Shown here piece by piece: positions 1 through 12,760 of a stretch of 64,000 bases of DNA. How positions within the stretch are numbered: the stretch's first letter is position 1; each line of letters begins with the position of its first letter. This DNA is from Metarhizium brunneum (Eukaryota; Ascomycota; Sordariomycetes; Hypocreales; Clavicipitaceae): positions 1,922,001 to 1,986,000 of the forward strand of contig NC_089425.1 in the NCBI RefSeq assembly GCF_013426205.1, given 5' to 3'. The position numbers and the translations under genes were made by a program. A model generated the notes under the pieces. That model worked only from the letters and a program-made list of their open reading frames with translations, had not been told where the DNA came from and did not search any database.

Positions 1-203
1 CCAGAGAGCCGTGGAAAGTTGCCCCACCACATCCCACCAACATGCCTCACAGCACAAGGCGGTGGGTAGAAAGTTGACAATTGTCAAAAGATTTGCTTAT
101 TGAATGTCGAGCGTTGGACATGAGAAGAAGTTGTATGCATAGACGACACATACACCACAGCGTTTCTCACCGAATCACGCACATAAGCTTCCTCTGATCA
201 AGC

Positions 204-1504
204 ATGGAATCTGTTGACCCAGACCACTTCTTTGAGACCGAGTGAGTTTCATCACCACGCTTTGCAACGAATCTTTTCAGGACCAAGAAATGCTAACCCT
301 AAGTAGTGCGTCTCAAGCACAGAGAGCGAGGAAAGCCGCCAAGGCTGGGAACAAACATGGTGACCCTTTGGAAATGAAGTCCAAGATTCTGGCTGCGGTC
401 CCAGACCCGAAGTCACCACTATCGGGCATTTTTGTTGCCGAGTCTGCAGGTTTCGTCCGGCAAGTCAAATTGACTGTATGTAGCCTGCATCTCACCCTAC
501 TACTCTGCTGACTGATGTGTACTCAGTCTTCCGAACCACAAGCGACCTATCGTGGCCCCAAAGCCCCAGTTACTTGTCTGGCAATAGGGGGTGCGGACAA
601 CAAGACCATTTTTGCAGGATCATGGGACAAGGATATCTGGTCATGGGACATTGCCTCAACTCACCTTGGACGCAAATATAGCGGCCATTCTGATTTTGTA
701 AAAGCAGTACTTTGCGCCAAGCTCAAAGACAAGGATATTCTCATCAGTGGTGGAGCCGATAAGAAGATTCTCGTCTGGGATATCGAAACAGGTCGTAGAT
801 TGCACACCATTCAAGACCCCACGACAGCCATGCTCGCCATTCAGCATTTAGCTTTGGATCCGGTACTCACCACCCGGGAAGAAATCGTGTTGGTAAGTGC
901 CGGCAGCGATCCTCATATTCGGCGATGGAAAGTTCGTCTTGATGGCTACGAGCAAATAACAGAGACATTTCACGACCGCCCTGGCGCCGAGAGGTTGACC
1001 ATTGAGGAGCACGACACGAGCGTTTATAGGCTGGTGTTTGACGTGGATGGGGAGGATGTGGACTTGTGGACTGCAAGTGCAGACGGAACGGCAAAGTGCT
1101 TATCTAGGTCCCGGAACTTTGTCGCCGAAGATGATCTGAATCATGGTGACTATGTTCGGGCGGTTCAACCAACCGAACAATGGGTCATTACCGCTGGAAG
1201 AGACGAACATGTCAAGGTATGGGACAGAGCCACGGGGAAGCTCTATTGCTCTCTGGAAGGCCACTTTGAAGAGATCACAGACCTGGTTCTGCTTCGCAAT
1301 GCTGAGGGCTCGCCCGAGAAAATTTGCAGTGTCGGTATCGACAGGACGATACGTACCTGGCCGCTTCAAAAGACGGATCTGGATGATGTTGTCAAAGAGG
1401 TTGAAGAAGCCAAAAAGTCAAGTATCAAGGAGGCCGAAACCGGTGGCGAGAGTCTCCTGACTGCTGAAGAGGAAGCAGAGCTAGCAGAACTAATGGATGA
1501 CTGA
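204..1504 (+). CDS. WD40-repeat protein, 395 aa, function unassigned
   Basis: Exons 204-241, 304-475 and 527-1504. The reading frame closes exactly across both introns (62 and 51 nt). The second intron has donor GTATGT and branch GCTGAC. The first intron's acceptor is less certain: position 303 (after branch GCTAAC) and position 324 both keep the frame and change only a few residues. About six WD-type blades are visible, for example endings SWDKDIWSWD, GGADKKILVWD, AGSDPHIRRW and AGRDEHVKVWD, and the last blade has RTIRTW. An acidic C-terminal tail (EEEAELAELMDD) follows. The N-terminus is short and charged, with no signal peptide or membrane segment. WD40 propellers act as scaffolds, and this sequence gives no clue to the partner. 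I do not recognise an orthologue with a known role. Confidence 0.85.
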
Positions 1505-4500
1505 AGTTCAACGGAGTATACAACGCTCGAAGAAAGAAATGGACCAAGTCAAGCAACAGCATTTTCCACCGAATCATCAACACTGCGTGGAGTGACGTGC
1601 ATTGCCAATTCCACCTCTTGATTCCATTGAACAAGCCGCTGTTCCCTGCAGAAAAACGGCCGGTTCCTGATCTCGCCAGACATCAACTCGAAACGTGGCA
1701 GCAGAACATACAGCCTTTTTTTCTGACGTTGTCAACCTGGACTTGTGCAGTACAATGATTAAATTGCTACGCGAGATTACAAGCCACGGAAGCACCGAGC
1801 CGGGGAGTGAGCCCGATAATCAATGTCTCAGGCGGCAACCTAGAGGATTAGGCCGAGGAGCAGGGCCTAGATCGGCTAACAACTCACGTCTTTTCGTTTG
1901 TGGCGCGACCCTGCATAGCATTTTGAGCACACAGGACAGAAGAAAAAGCATCAACTGAGCAAACCAGCAGACAGCACACCCTCTTTTGCGGCACGAGACA
2001 CGAAGTCCACGCCACCATGTGTAACAGTCGAATTTCGCGTTTTGGGCCAGTGTGTGTATGCATGTATGTACTACTCCGTAGAACGCCCTGTGGCTGCAAA
2101 GTCAATGCAGACAGAGAAAATCTCTCAATTCTTGTTCGACATGATTTGTTGACCCCCACGATAGGAAAGCTCGGTGTTTTACCGCTGATTTTGCCCAGCT
2201 CAGCAAACTTTGAGCTAGGCTGATACATGAAACAAAATTTGCCCGATGTATTGATTGATGGATACCGACTTGTGTTCGTATATCCACTCCTTCTCCCAAT
2301 CTTGATACCTTTCCTGTACTACCCTGTTCCATGATTCAATGCGTCGCCATGACTCTTGGCCACATCGGCTTGATCTCGATATCCTACGTGGAGTCAAGAA
2401 GTAGACTTTCAGGCGGTTCGATCGAGATTGAGAATGGGATACTAGCCCGTCCCCAGAGCCCGTTTTCTCTAGCCATAATCTGCACGATTGTTTCAACACT
2501 AGCACGTACATGGTGCTGCATGGTTGTGGATATGGTTAACAGGCTGTTAACGTTACCGTGTTAGAGATACTACGCAGATGATGGAGAATGCTGGGGAAGA
2601 CTTGCCGGCCGAGAAGGGTCAGGGTTTGCCGGTCTCAATGACTCGCACCGCGCAATGCCGGCAAAACAATGTTCTAGCCTACCCCTGCCGAGGACATTTC
2701 CGAGATCAAGTCCTTTCCGCGAGACATTATTTTTCTTCTTGTTTTCGCTTTGGCTCTTTCCGCGTTTTGAAACATGGCTTCCCGTCATCAACCACATAAA
2801 CTGTCTCAACAACGACGCATTACCAGCTGATACGCCACGCGAGTATTAAAGATTCAGCTTGCGGATCTGTCAGACTCAACATGTGTGCGGGGTGCTCCGT
2901 GCCGTAAAGACTACTAGTCGTTCTCTGTATGTACATGCCGACAACGGTACTTCGTATTTGCGCATCGCTCACGACACTGGCCTCTTGGTGGGCAAGAAAT
3001 GCCACCCGATCAGACCCCTGCATGCTATACCGGCCCAAGACATGCACAAATATACGGAGCACCGCACGGCCATATTACAATACAACCCGAAAATAAATGG
3101 CCCGTCATAGGCCAACAGGAACCGGCGTAACAGGCTCAGCTCAGCTCCATCACCCGAGAAGGCAAATAACCTTGCTCAGTGGAGAATGTTGTCCGGCTCG
3201 TCACTTTCCTTTCACTTCAGGGGTGCTCCGTACGTTAAGCCAAGAAGGCAACCCATTCTGGTTTCTATGGGCGTCAACTTTCAAGGGCCCAGCCGCGCTG
3301 ATAACGATACCAACAAGATCTTGGCGATGATGGTGCGAATTCTCGGGGTGGTACTCCGTACTCCGTGATCCGTACGATACGTGGGCAAGATTCGCGACAA
3401 GATTCCGTCGAGATCTCCTCTTCCGGCCGACGCTATCAAGCGCCCCTCCCCCCATTTCTTGGCCTCCGTTTCTGATTTGGGCATCTGACATTGCTGCGAT
3501 AACTCCGTAAGTAGTTAGACGGTCTGCTGAAAGAGCTCGGAGGGGGTTGCTGAAATGCGCCTTGCCCATGTGCTGAAGTGACGTGCCGGTAACAGCAGCG
3601 CCAAGTGAAGGCCGGTTTCCCCCCTCTGCATCCCCTTTAGGTCAACTTGCTTACGGTGGCAAGGATGCCGTCCGGCATAATAGTAGATAGTAATCATATT
3701 ATGACTTTATTGCCCAGGTTACAAGACTTTGTGGAGCCCACGTGAGTACCGTTCTGGCCCCAGAACGACGCGCCCAGGAGATACTATAGTTGATGCGACG
3801 ACACAGGTGACGGCAGTTGTGCTTTTCCTCGGTTATCCAGCCAGCCAGCCAGGATACTCTCCACATGAATTGCCAACGTTGATGAGCGGGTTTGCAAAAA
3901 AAAAAAAAAAACAATTCGATTCATTGGGCATGACGGGCCCCTGCCGGACCATTCCACCGACGGCTGTCCGTGGTGCGATGAACTTGACGCTTCACGAACG
4001 AGCCCAGTCAAACGAGCCGGGTACCAATGTATGTATGTTGTGCGCTCCGTTCCGTGTACAAAGTATCACTTTCTCCTCCGTGTTTTGAGGCATACGTACA
4101 TATGTATGTACTAGTATTAGGAATAAGAATGGAGAACAGTTCTCCGATCATTCACAAACCACGATTGCGGGTCGACCTGATTCCATGCTCACGCATACTA
4201 GGCTTCTCAAAGTGTAAAATAATCGCCTCTGTTCCTAGTATTAAATAGCACCTCATGCATTCCTATATTGTGAGTACGGAGTACAATTCATCAAGATATG
4301 ACAGAATACATCATGCATCGCTCCAAGCAAGGTAAACATCACGCTCCAGCAAAAGGGGCTGGCTATGCCCTCATGCCCACATGGCTGTGGAACTGTGCGC
4401 TGACACCAGCGGTCCCGTCTAGCTGGGGTTCTCCGAATTGCAAATACGGACTTCGTCTGTACTCCGTGCATGCAGAAGCAACTGATGAGACAATTCTAAA

Positions 4501-7500
4501 TGCTCCGAGGTTGGACGGTTGTGCCGCAATGCACAGTCTATGTCCCGTGCAGTGTGGACCAAGCGCTCCGTCCATGAACCCAACCCAGTCGCCAGGAACT
4601 ACACCGCCTCGCTCGAGCCTGCCAGGCCAACAGCTAATTTTAACATCTTAGTTAGCAGAGCTACTCCGTATGTAGTATGTACAGTACAATTCATGGAAAC
4701 TATCACTTAATATCCATGTGACAGAGGTCGGCGTTCTTGCGTGACCTCCTGAACCGACAGTGAAGCTACGCCAGAATGGGCACTGATCGTCCCAATGTAG
4801 GGTGCTGAAGAACCAACCAGGTTGCTCCGGAGAACCGCTCGTTCAGTTCTGGCGCGTAGAGAGAGGGTTACGGCGCCTGTAGAGCTTCGTGCCATTTCAT
4901 ATTTTGAATACCGATAAGCAGCACTACTCGGGGATGCTCACGGCTGAGAGACTCTCGTTGTGCTGCAGGTGCCTTGTGTATCCTTCTTTCTTTCTCTTTT
5001 CTTTTCTTTTCTTTTCTTTCCCTTTCTTTCCCTTTCTTTCCTTTTTTTGTTACTATCTTGTTGTCGAGTCCGAGCATAATTTGTGACGGTACCAATTAAC
5101 ACCCCTCGCCCTGTCATCCGAGCTCCTCCGTAGAATCGAGGCATCTGTGGCGTCGGAAGTACAATTCCTGCTGATGTTACCCCTCTGGTCTAGAAATTGA
5201 AAGAAGCCCCTGTACAAAGTTCTGTAACAAGCAATAAACCATGACAATGTGAGTGCTTGATTGGTCAAGGTCCAGTCTTTTGATCGGCGCTAATATGCCA
5301 CGTTAACACAACGTTGCCGACTGACACCCGAGTGAAGAATTGTGACCTTTGTTTCTCCTTCCTTTGTCCTGTGCGACTGAATGAAGCGATTGGTGTAAGC
5401 TGAAGCTGGCACTAGAGGCTCTTGTTAATGCTATACGATGGAGGTATGCCGTACAGCAGGTTTGCCACGACGGGCGCGGCCCTAGAAGATAGATTATTAA
5501 TATGTATCCTCATCTCGAGTAACTATGGACTACTTACAAGTGAAGCACATACGTAGTACGTATGCATGTATATGTTTATTTGAGAATTGAGCGTTCAATA
5601 CAGGGTTGCTGGGGGGCTTTTTGTGGCAGCGAGACCAGCACTACGGCGAGCTCTGCACCTTGGCCGGAAGCCACACCCGCGTGTTGGTTGGTGGAAAACC
5701 ATACCCGTTGATCGTCCGCGATATTGTTTAAGGCTGCTGTGGCGGCGGTACTTGCCGTTGAAATAAATCCACTCTTGCGGACTGAAATCCGGGCCGAGTG
5801 TTGCGAAACCCTGGCTGCCTCTAGTTGCTACACCGTCGCGCCGTGATGAGGCGATATTCAGCCACAGGTTCGTGGTTGTGATCCTATGCATAGGCATTGG
5901 GCTACGACTATCATTACCGTGACACGAGGTCGAATTCGTCTTTTTGCGTGTTGGCCATGGTGGCCAACCCGTCACTTTTAGAAGCACGACGGGCTTCATG
6001 CCCCTGAATCCTTGAATGTGGTGCTGCAATTTGGATCCCTGTCCTGGAGGGAGCCCAACTTAAAGCGAAGAATGACCAACAAAGAGGTCAGGCTGATTGT
6101 AGCACTGCAGTACTCGGTACGTTGGAAAGACGCCGGCATGCAGGGGTCGGTGGGTTTGAACGACAGTTGAGGCTGCATCATCGGTGACAACAAACGTGGC
6201 TTGCGTTGTTGATGCCTTGTCGTAAATCATGTGCATGTGGAACTGCTGCGGTTGCCGTCGCCATCTTTTTGCAACCCTTCGCGAATGTACGGAGTTGCAA
6301 ATAGGGATTTCGTAGAGTTGCTGGAGCGTAGAGGCGTGCCCAAGTATTCCTTCAAATCTTATTATCCAGGTGCCTTCATCGAATAACTCTAGCAATCTGG
6401 GCCTTCGTGATAGCCCCGTGCGCGTCAATGCTGCAACAGAAGTCAACTCAATTATCCCAGCAAGTGGATGGCCAAATATGATCTGTAAGTGATCCGTTCG
6501 CCTCGTCCTCTTGGGTTGGCAGAAACCATCATTTCGGACCTGGAAACTAGAGTGTGGTGCCGAATAGAGACCCGCGCGTTAACCCTCTGTCTACTCCGTA
6601 CCCAGGGGGGGGGCTTCAATGTTGCCAAGGAAATCAACGCCTGACTTGGGTTAGCAGCCTGGACAGGGGGGGGCATGGGCAGGAAGGAGCACCCTTGCCG
6701 GAGGGCTGTTCGGCCCAGTTCTGCCCGTGGGGGTGGGCTGGGATGGTCTTGTTCCGTGAGGCCTGGAGGATGGTGTGGGGGCGTGATGTGATGGACTTTT
6801 TTTGTCATACAAAGTACATAGAAAGGGAAAGCTCTGTGCAGGTGGCATTGGCCGCACGCGAGTTGGTAGCTGGGCGGAACTCAAACCGAGAGAAAATTGC
6901 TTTTCTGTTCTGTTCTTTTCTTCCCATTTTCTTTTTTCCATATCCACGTTCTTTGTCTTTGTTTCTTTCGTCGTCACCGTTCAAGCAGTCTTCTGAATAT
7001 TCCGTACTCCATTCCCCGTACCCCATACTCCGTGGTCTGTCCGACCGTTGAACGAACTGCCATATTCCTTTTTTTCTTCTATGATTTTGTACACGCGGAC
7101 TGCTGAATAACTGCGTATCTGCAAGAAACCAGTCTGTTGCGCCGTCCTAACTATTGTATCCTCTCAAATCGAGCAAATCCTATTCAACAGGTATTTCAGG
7201 AATACTAGAACGTGTGTAGAAGAACCCAGCACTACCTTAGATCTGCTTACACCTGGGCTCACATATATTCTGCAGCATGATATAGGCTGGAAGCCGCGTT
7301 CCTTGGGCCTTGTGCAACTTGTGCTGCGAGGGCTATAGAAATTCTAACACGGGCCGGTCTTGTCATTCTACAGCTTCTTTCCTTACGAGAGAGGGCCGCA
7401 AAAGCAAGGACGAGATCGGGTATGATATTTACCTCTTGCCTACATCACTTGGCTATTTCATCCATTATTACTTGCGTACGTGGAGCAGCTCTTGGGGCTG

Positions 7501-7511
7501 GCCGTTGAATC
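1505..7511. other. 6 kb gene-free interval
   Basis: No gene is recognisable here. It holds five exact TACGGAGTA or TACTCCGTA words, a 14-nt A run near 3897-3911, a pyrimidine tract at 4982-5047, and a minus-strand frame at 5595-6446 broken by one stop (reported as a finding). CT-rich DNA near 6897-6990 and 7060-7080 lies upstream of the next gene and looks like a fungal promoter or leader. Confidence 0.5.
4982..5047. repeat. CTTTT / CCCTTTCTTT pyrimidine microsatellite
   Basis: About 65 nt of almost pure pyrimidine made of pentamers (CTTTT) that turn into 10-mers (CCCTTTCTTT). It is simple sequence with no coding potential. The opposite strand reads as lysine/arginine/glutamate-rich frames that are artefacts of the repeat. 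Confidence 0.85.
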
Positions 7512-10500
7512 ATGGCGACTCAACCGGATTGTTACATGGGCAGCATTGTGGCTTTTGAGGGAAAGGCAGACATCGTGTCAACCCAGCTTCGTCTTCTTCC
7601 CACGTCACCGCAAGTTCTTATCCTCCCAAGTGTCGATTCATACGCCAAACCCAGGGACCAAGACGAAGATCAATGCTTCGACGCGCCTTCTTTTATTCGG
7701 AGAGTTCACGATGCTTTTTTGGCGCGGGCCGAGGCTGCACAAAATTTCTTGAATGGCGCGACTGCAAACCACAAACGACTGGTTTTCATTAATGGAGGCA
7801 CCTCAGGAGCACAAGCCCTCTGTATCAAGGAAATTATGAAGCATGAAACCCACGGTGATAGATGCCAAGCCGAATCCATATTCGAAGAGATCACCAAAGA
7901 TGGCTTAGCAGGTCTGGAAAAGCAGATATCAAACATGGGTAGGGAGGAACGATATGCTTTTGGGCATTCAACAGCCGCTAACGATAAAGAAGAATTGGAA
8001 GAAGATCCCATTACAAGAGCCATGAGAGCAGCCGACGCTCTTGACCGCCAGACGGCTAACTTGCAACCCTGCAACACGTTCCCACTGGGCCGACCATCCC
8101 GACCACGTAGTTGGAGTTTGCCATTGTATGGGTTTTCGGACGAATTGGAGGATTCAACGCCTTTCTACGTATTTGGCCTCGCAAGACCAGATGAAGATGT
8201 TGCCCCCGACGAAAGTACAGAGAATTTTAGCGAGCCCCCCACTCCAAGCCTGGTGATCAGCAGACCCGGACAATCGTCAGTAGATAAGCCCCGACTTGGG
8301 CCGTCTTTTTCAACCATCTTCTATCCCGCCAGCTGCATTGGGGAGGCATATGAGTCCATCACTCCTGATTGTCAGCCAGAAGCAGCGGCTGTCTCGCCTA
8401 CATCCGAAGCCTTTAGCCTTCGGTCATCTGACAATATTGTCTATGGAGAGGCCGCTGTCTTCGACATGAGAAATCCTAGCTCGCGGAATTCAATATGCCG
8501 TGTAAAATCCCTGGGCAGGATTTATAATGCTAGCCCTAAGCTCCGGGATCCTTGCATCCCCTCAGAATCATGGCTAGCAGAACCAGATACTCCTAGGGAT
8601 TGGCAACACCGCCATTCGGTAATTTCGGCTTCAGATGCTCAGGATCGCAGATTGAGTCTAATAAGCCTTGTTGACAAGCCCCGAACCGTCATGGTAAAAT
8701 CACGTCGGTCCATCGGGAAAATGGAACCAGTTCCAGCTGAAAAGAGGAGAGAGAGAGCCCCGAAGGCACCAGAGAACCCTAGACCAAACTACGTTGACCG
8801 GGGCACAGATACACAAAACGATAAGCCCAGAGATGTTTCCTTCCAGCCCATATTTCCCCCGATGGAAGATCTTGTTGTATACTTCAAGGATGAGTCTTCG
8901 GATGTCATGCTAGAATCCGCCGTCAACACGCTTAGGAACAGACGATATCCTCTTCTGTCACATTCTCCGACAACATCAGACGTTGTAAATACCGGGGCAT
9001 CTGCACCCAGCACACCGGTATATCAGCCTTTTCAAGAGAGAGAACATGTTGAATCCGGCATGAGTGCACATGAACATGGCATGGCTTCTCCTGATGCCGA
9101 GGATTATGACCCCTTTGCCTACACGCAAACAATGTGGCGGCCAGAAAAGTCCGTAAAGCAAGCTGCATCAGTATCTATCGTGCGACCACCGACACCTGCG
9201 CAAACGCCTCCGCCAACCACCCTCAAAGATATCGAGCACAAGGTCCATGAATTTCAGGTCACGTCAGGCCATACGGCTGTGTCTATACAGAATTCACTGC
9301 GCTCCATCCTTGGTGAATACTTTCCACCGGATACAAAAGGCTGTCACCAGTTCCAGTTTTCTCTCCTCCCAGAATTTGATGAACTCTGGAAACCAATCTT
9401 CCGAGGAGGAGAGCCAGGCACATCACAGCGGAATGACGCCACTGGCACAAATATCTTGGCCATTGGCTCCCAAACAGGTGTCAAAAAAGAGTATTCATTG
9501 GAAGTTATTGGCAGATTAGAAAAGGTTGGCAGGAAGTCTTGCGAAATTGTCAAAACCGGCAGAGTTGACTTCAGGTATGTGATATTGGTCTGTCTCTATC
9601 TCCTTGAAGCTCCTTTTGCTCACTACGCTTTCTTTTGGCTTCATTTTTAGATATCTGCTCGCCAATGCGATGCAAGCCTTTACTGCTCAGAGACTGGCCA
9701 ATCAAACCTCTGACAATCCATTTACCAACTCGTTCTTGCTGGCCACTCTTATTGTTCCTCATCTCGAGACATATTTGGCACTGCATACTGATGTGCGGCA
9801 TCTGCTTCTCATCTACCCACCGGAGCATTTGGCGACTGTCTTGGCATTACAACGACTTGTTGGGGTTGATGTCATGAAAGTGGCACAAATTGTCGATGCG
9901 GAGAGCAAGGAAGACTCGCCATTCACGAATATTCGCGGTGCATCAATCAATAATAACAAGCCTGAGGGCAAGCCCACGCGTTCTTTCTCTCCCAGGTCCT
10001 CGTCCGAAATCGATATATCAAAAGCCAATTATCTTTTAACCTCTACCGCTTCTGAAAAAGATATTGCTACCTTTGTTTCAACAGTATGGAACATAAAGAT
10101 TGAACCTCCGTTGGCACCAAACTCGGAGCAGTCTACAGACAAACCATCAAAGAAGAAGAGACCCCCGCCGCTCAGTTTACGCAAATACCCTCTTCTTTCA
10201 TTACCCAAGCTTGCTAGTGAAAGCTCAGTGTCACCAACGTCAATCGCTTTGCCACCCGCGCCTCCAGTACCTCTTGAGCCTGCTTCGCCTACAGCGTCGC
10301 TACGTGCACCTTCGCTTGCTGAAACATTCAAGGCACTGAAGTCGGCGAAGAATAAGTTAAGCCAGGGAAGGTTGTGGCCGAAAAATGATCAACAGGTAGA
10401 AGTTGAATCCCTGGCTGACTATGACTTCGGTGGCGACAGCGATGATGACATGTATGAGCGCAGGCTGATGCCAGTTTTCATGCAAAAGCACCCGGTGCGC

Positions 10501-10545
10501 AAGCCGAACAGCCGCAAAGCGCTCAAGTTTTTGGGACTAGCATAG
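7512..10545 (+). CDS. Conserved fungal protein of unknown function, 985 aa
   Basis: Exons 7512-9574 and 9651-10545. The 76-nt intron has donor GTATGT and acceptor TTTTTAG, and rejoins at an arginine followed by YLLANAMQAFTAQ. The start ATG sits in CATGGCG, near a TAT-rich leader. The N-terminal ~150 residues look folded (KRLVFINGG, then helical text). The middle ~450 residues are low-complexity, rich in Ser, Pro and acidic residues, as in disordered regulators. A compact hydrophobic core near residues 685-775 (DNPFTNSFLLATLIVPHLE, then LATVLALQRLVG) is probably the conserved domain. The tail is Pro/Ser-rich with a basic end. There is no signal peptide or membrane segment. Similar fungal proteins have been loosely called gastric mucin-like, which reflects composition and not function. 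No role is assigned. Confidence 0.85.
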
Positions 10546-11687
10546 TCCTGTGCCCATAATCATGGGGGCGAAGGGAGCGTTGACATACTTGGTTTTCTGT
10601 TTACAACGTGGGCGATGCTCCTGCGCTTTAACTCCTTCACCGCGTGATCTCTTTTATTTTTTCCCTTTCATTTTTTAAACTTTTATTTTGCTCCTTTTTA
10701 GAGGATAAGACTATTTCCTTTCAAGACGTGGTAAATTTAGTGTGAAGCGCATGTACATTAAATATGACTGGTTTAAACGAAGCATAAGGCAGGCGATATT
10801 ATCTATAGATACATACACATCGAAAAGACGGCAAGCAAGAGCTCTACATCTAAGACTTGCTTCAAGCAATAAATAGTATTAGAAAATAATCGTCTACTCA
10901 GTTTAAATTCGTAATCCATCACTAGATGCACATCTTTGCATTGGCTCGTTCCTCTTGTAATCCCATGAACTTCACCTTAATCCGGTTAAAGTACTAAAGC
11001 CTGGTGAGACATGCGAGGAGCCAAATCCAGTTGTACCATGGGCGATTAGGCAGACATTGGTCAGTTCATGACATACTCGTTGCCTGGGGACAAGATAAAG
11101 GGCATCACCGTCTAGCCTCGCAACAGAGAAACAAAATTACAACACTCATCAGGACAGGTCGGTACAAAGATCACGTTTCCCTGTATTAATGCCCATTCTC
11201 GCACACGAGTACAAAAAAAAAAAAGGGTGAAAGCTCCCCAGTGCCCCCTAAAACAACCTTTAAAAACAGCACAACAGAATAATAAGCGAAGAAATAAGAA
11301 AAAAAAGAAGACACGGTGGTTGCGTTTCGCCTGGTAAAATAAAATGACCCCTGTGTCTACATGTTTTCGTTACAAAGGGGGAAAACGTAGCATGAGCCTC
11401 GTAACTCTCCTTATCCTGTTTCCCGGTTCAGCCGTTCCTGTCTCATCTGAATCGGATCGTCTCAATGCATAGCGGAGTGTTTGGTCTTGCGGTCGGTCGT
11501 AGAAGTAGAGAGATGGAGCAAAAATCCAAATGGACATGATTCAGTCTATGCGCAGAAGAGAGCAGAAAAAAACGGGAATGGAAAAAGTCGTAAATGTAGC
11601 CTGTCCAGTCATTTCTCTGGCATCGCACTGCTCCTCACGTACTCCGTCGCCGACCCCTGTCTTTGAGCATTACAGCTACTTAGGTAT
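10546..11687. other. Shared 3' flank of two convergent genes
   Basis: An AT-rich interval between the 985-aa gene (+) and YPT1 (-). It contains short A and T runs (for example near 11213-11224) and candidate AATAAA-like signals near 10869 in both 3' flanks. I see no gene in it. Confidence 0.5.
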
Positions 11688-12760
11688 TTAGCAGCAGCTG
11701 TTGCTTGAAGCAGAGCCAACGCCCTGGCCCTGGCCAACTTGCACGCTGGGTTTGGTGTTGTTGGCTGTCGTTGTGCCCATGCGCTCTTTGATCTGTCGGG
11801 CCATGGTCAAGAATGCTTGTTCAACGTTGCTGGCGTTCTTGGCAGAGGTCTCAAGGAATGGGATGCCCAGGCTGTCGGCAAATTCCTGTTTGCAGGATTA
11901 GCAGTGAGATCTTGGCACATCAACGTCACGCTCTCACGAGCACATTGTATCAAGCCCATGTCAGGAGTTGGGCCGTCCACACTCATTCACAGCTCGCGAA
12001 GCCAAATTTTAGTACTTACCTTGGCAACAGTGTACTCGACCACCTTCTTATCCGACATATCGCTCTTGTTGCCAACCAGGAGCTTGTTCACACCCTCGGT
12101 AGCATATCGGTCAATCTCCTGAAGCCACTGCTTGACATTGTTGAAAGAATCCATGTCGGTGACATCGTAGACAACGCAAATACCGTGAGCACCGCGGTAG
12201 TAGGAGGAGGTGATGGTTCGGAATCGCTCTTGGCCAGCAGTGTCCCACTGTGTTGATTGCGGTGGTTAGCTTCCCAGTTTGGTGGCGTCATTGATGAGCC
12301 AAATACAGGTAACAAACGCACAATTTGGAGCTTGACAGTCTTGCCATCGAGCTCTATCGTCCGGATTTTCTAATGACAGGTTAGTGATGGTTTCTCCGGG
12401 TTGACATGGAGGGCATATCCGCATACGAAGTCGACACCAATGGTGGAAATGTAGGACTCTGTGTAGGTATCGTCGGCGAATCGAAGTAGCAAGCAAGACT
12501 TGCCAACACCGGAATCACCGATGAGAAGCAGCTTGAAGAGGTAGTCGTATCTAATTCAGCCAGTTAGAATCCGCACACGCTCTTAACCTACATTGCCGCA
12601 GCTAGTCTGGTCGTGTTTGTTCCGTGAGGTGGCGGCATCGTGTCAAGAAACTTTCTGGGATGTACTCTATCAAAATGCAGTCAGTCTCCGGGTCCTCTCA
12701 GGAGGTTGGCGCCTAGGAAGTAGGGACTTGGAGGCTCGGCGCGTACCACTCAGGGTTCAT
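11688..12760 (-). CDS. YPT1: Rab-family GTPase Ypt1 (Rab1), 202 aa
   Basis: Five exons on the minus strand: 12750-12760, 12427-12550, 12322-12369, 12020-12247 and 11688-11885. All phases close. The protein opens [18 protein letters not shown] and has the P-loop GDSGVGKS, switch [26 protein letters not shown] and ETSAK. It ends in a double cysteine (SNSCC) for geranylgeranylation. This is the canonical Ypt1/Rab1 layout. Rab1 drives ER-to-Golgi transport and autophagosome formation at membranes. The first exon codes for only 11 nt, and its donor reads GTGGTA followed three bases later by a second GT (see findings). Introns are 199, 57, 74 and 134 nt. It is divergent from the 14.2-kb gene. Confidence 0.97.
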
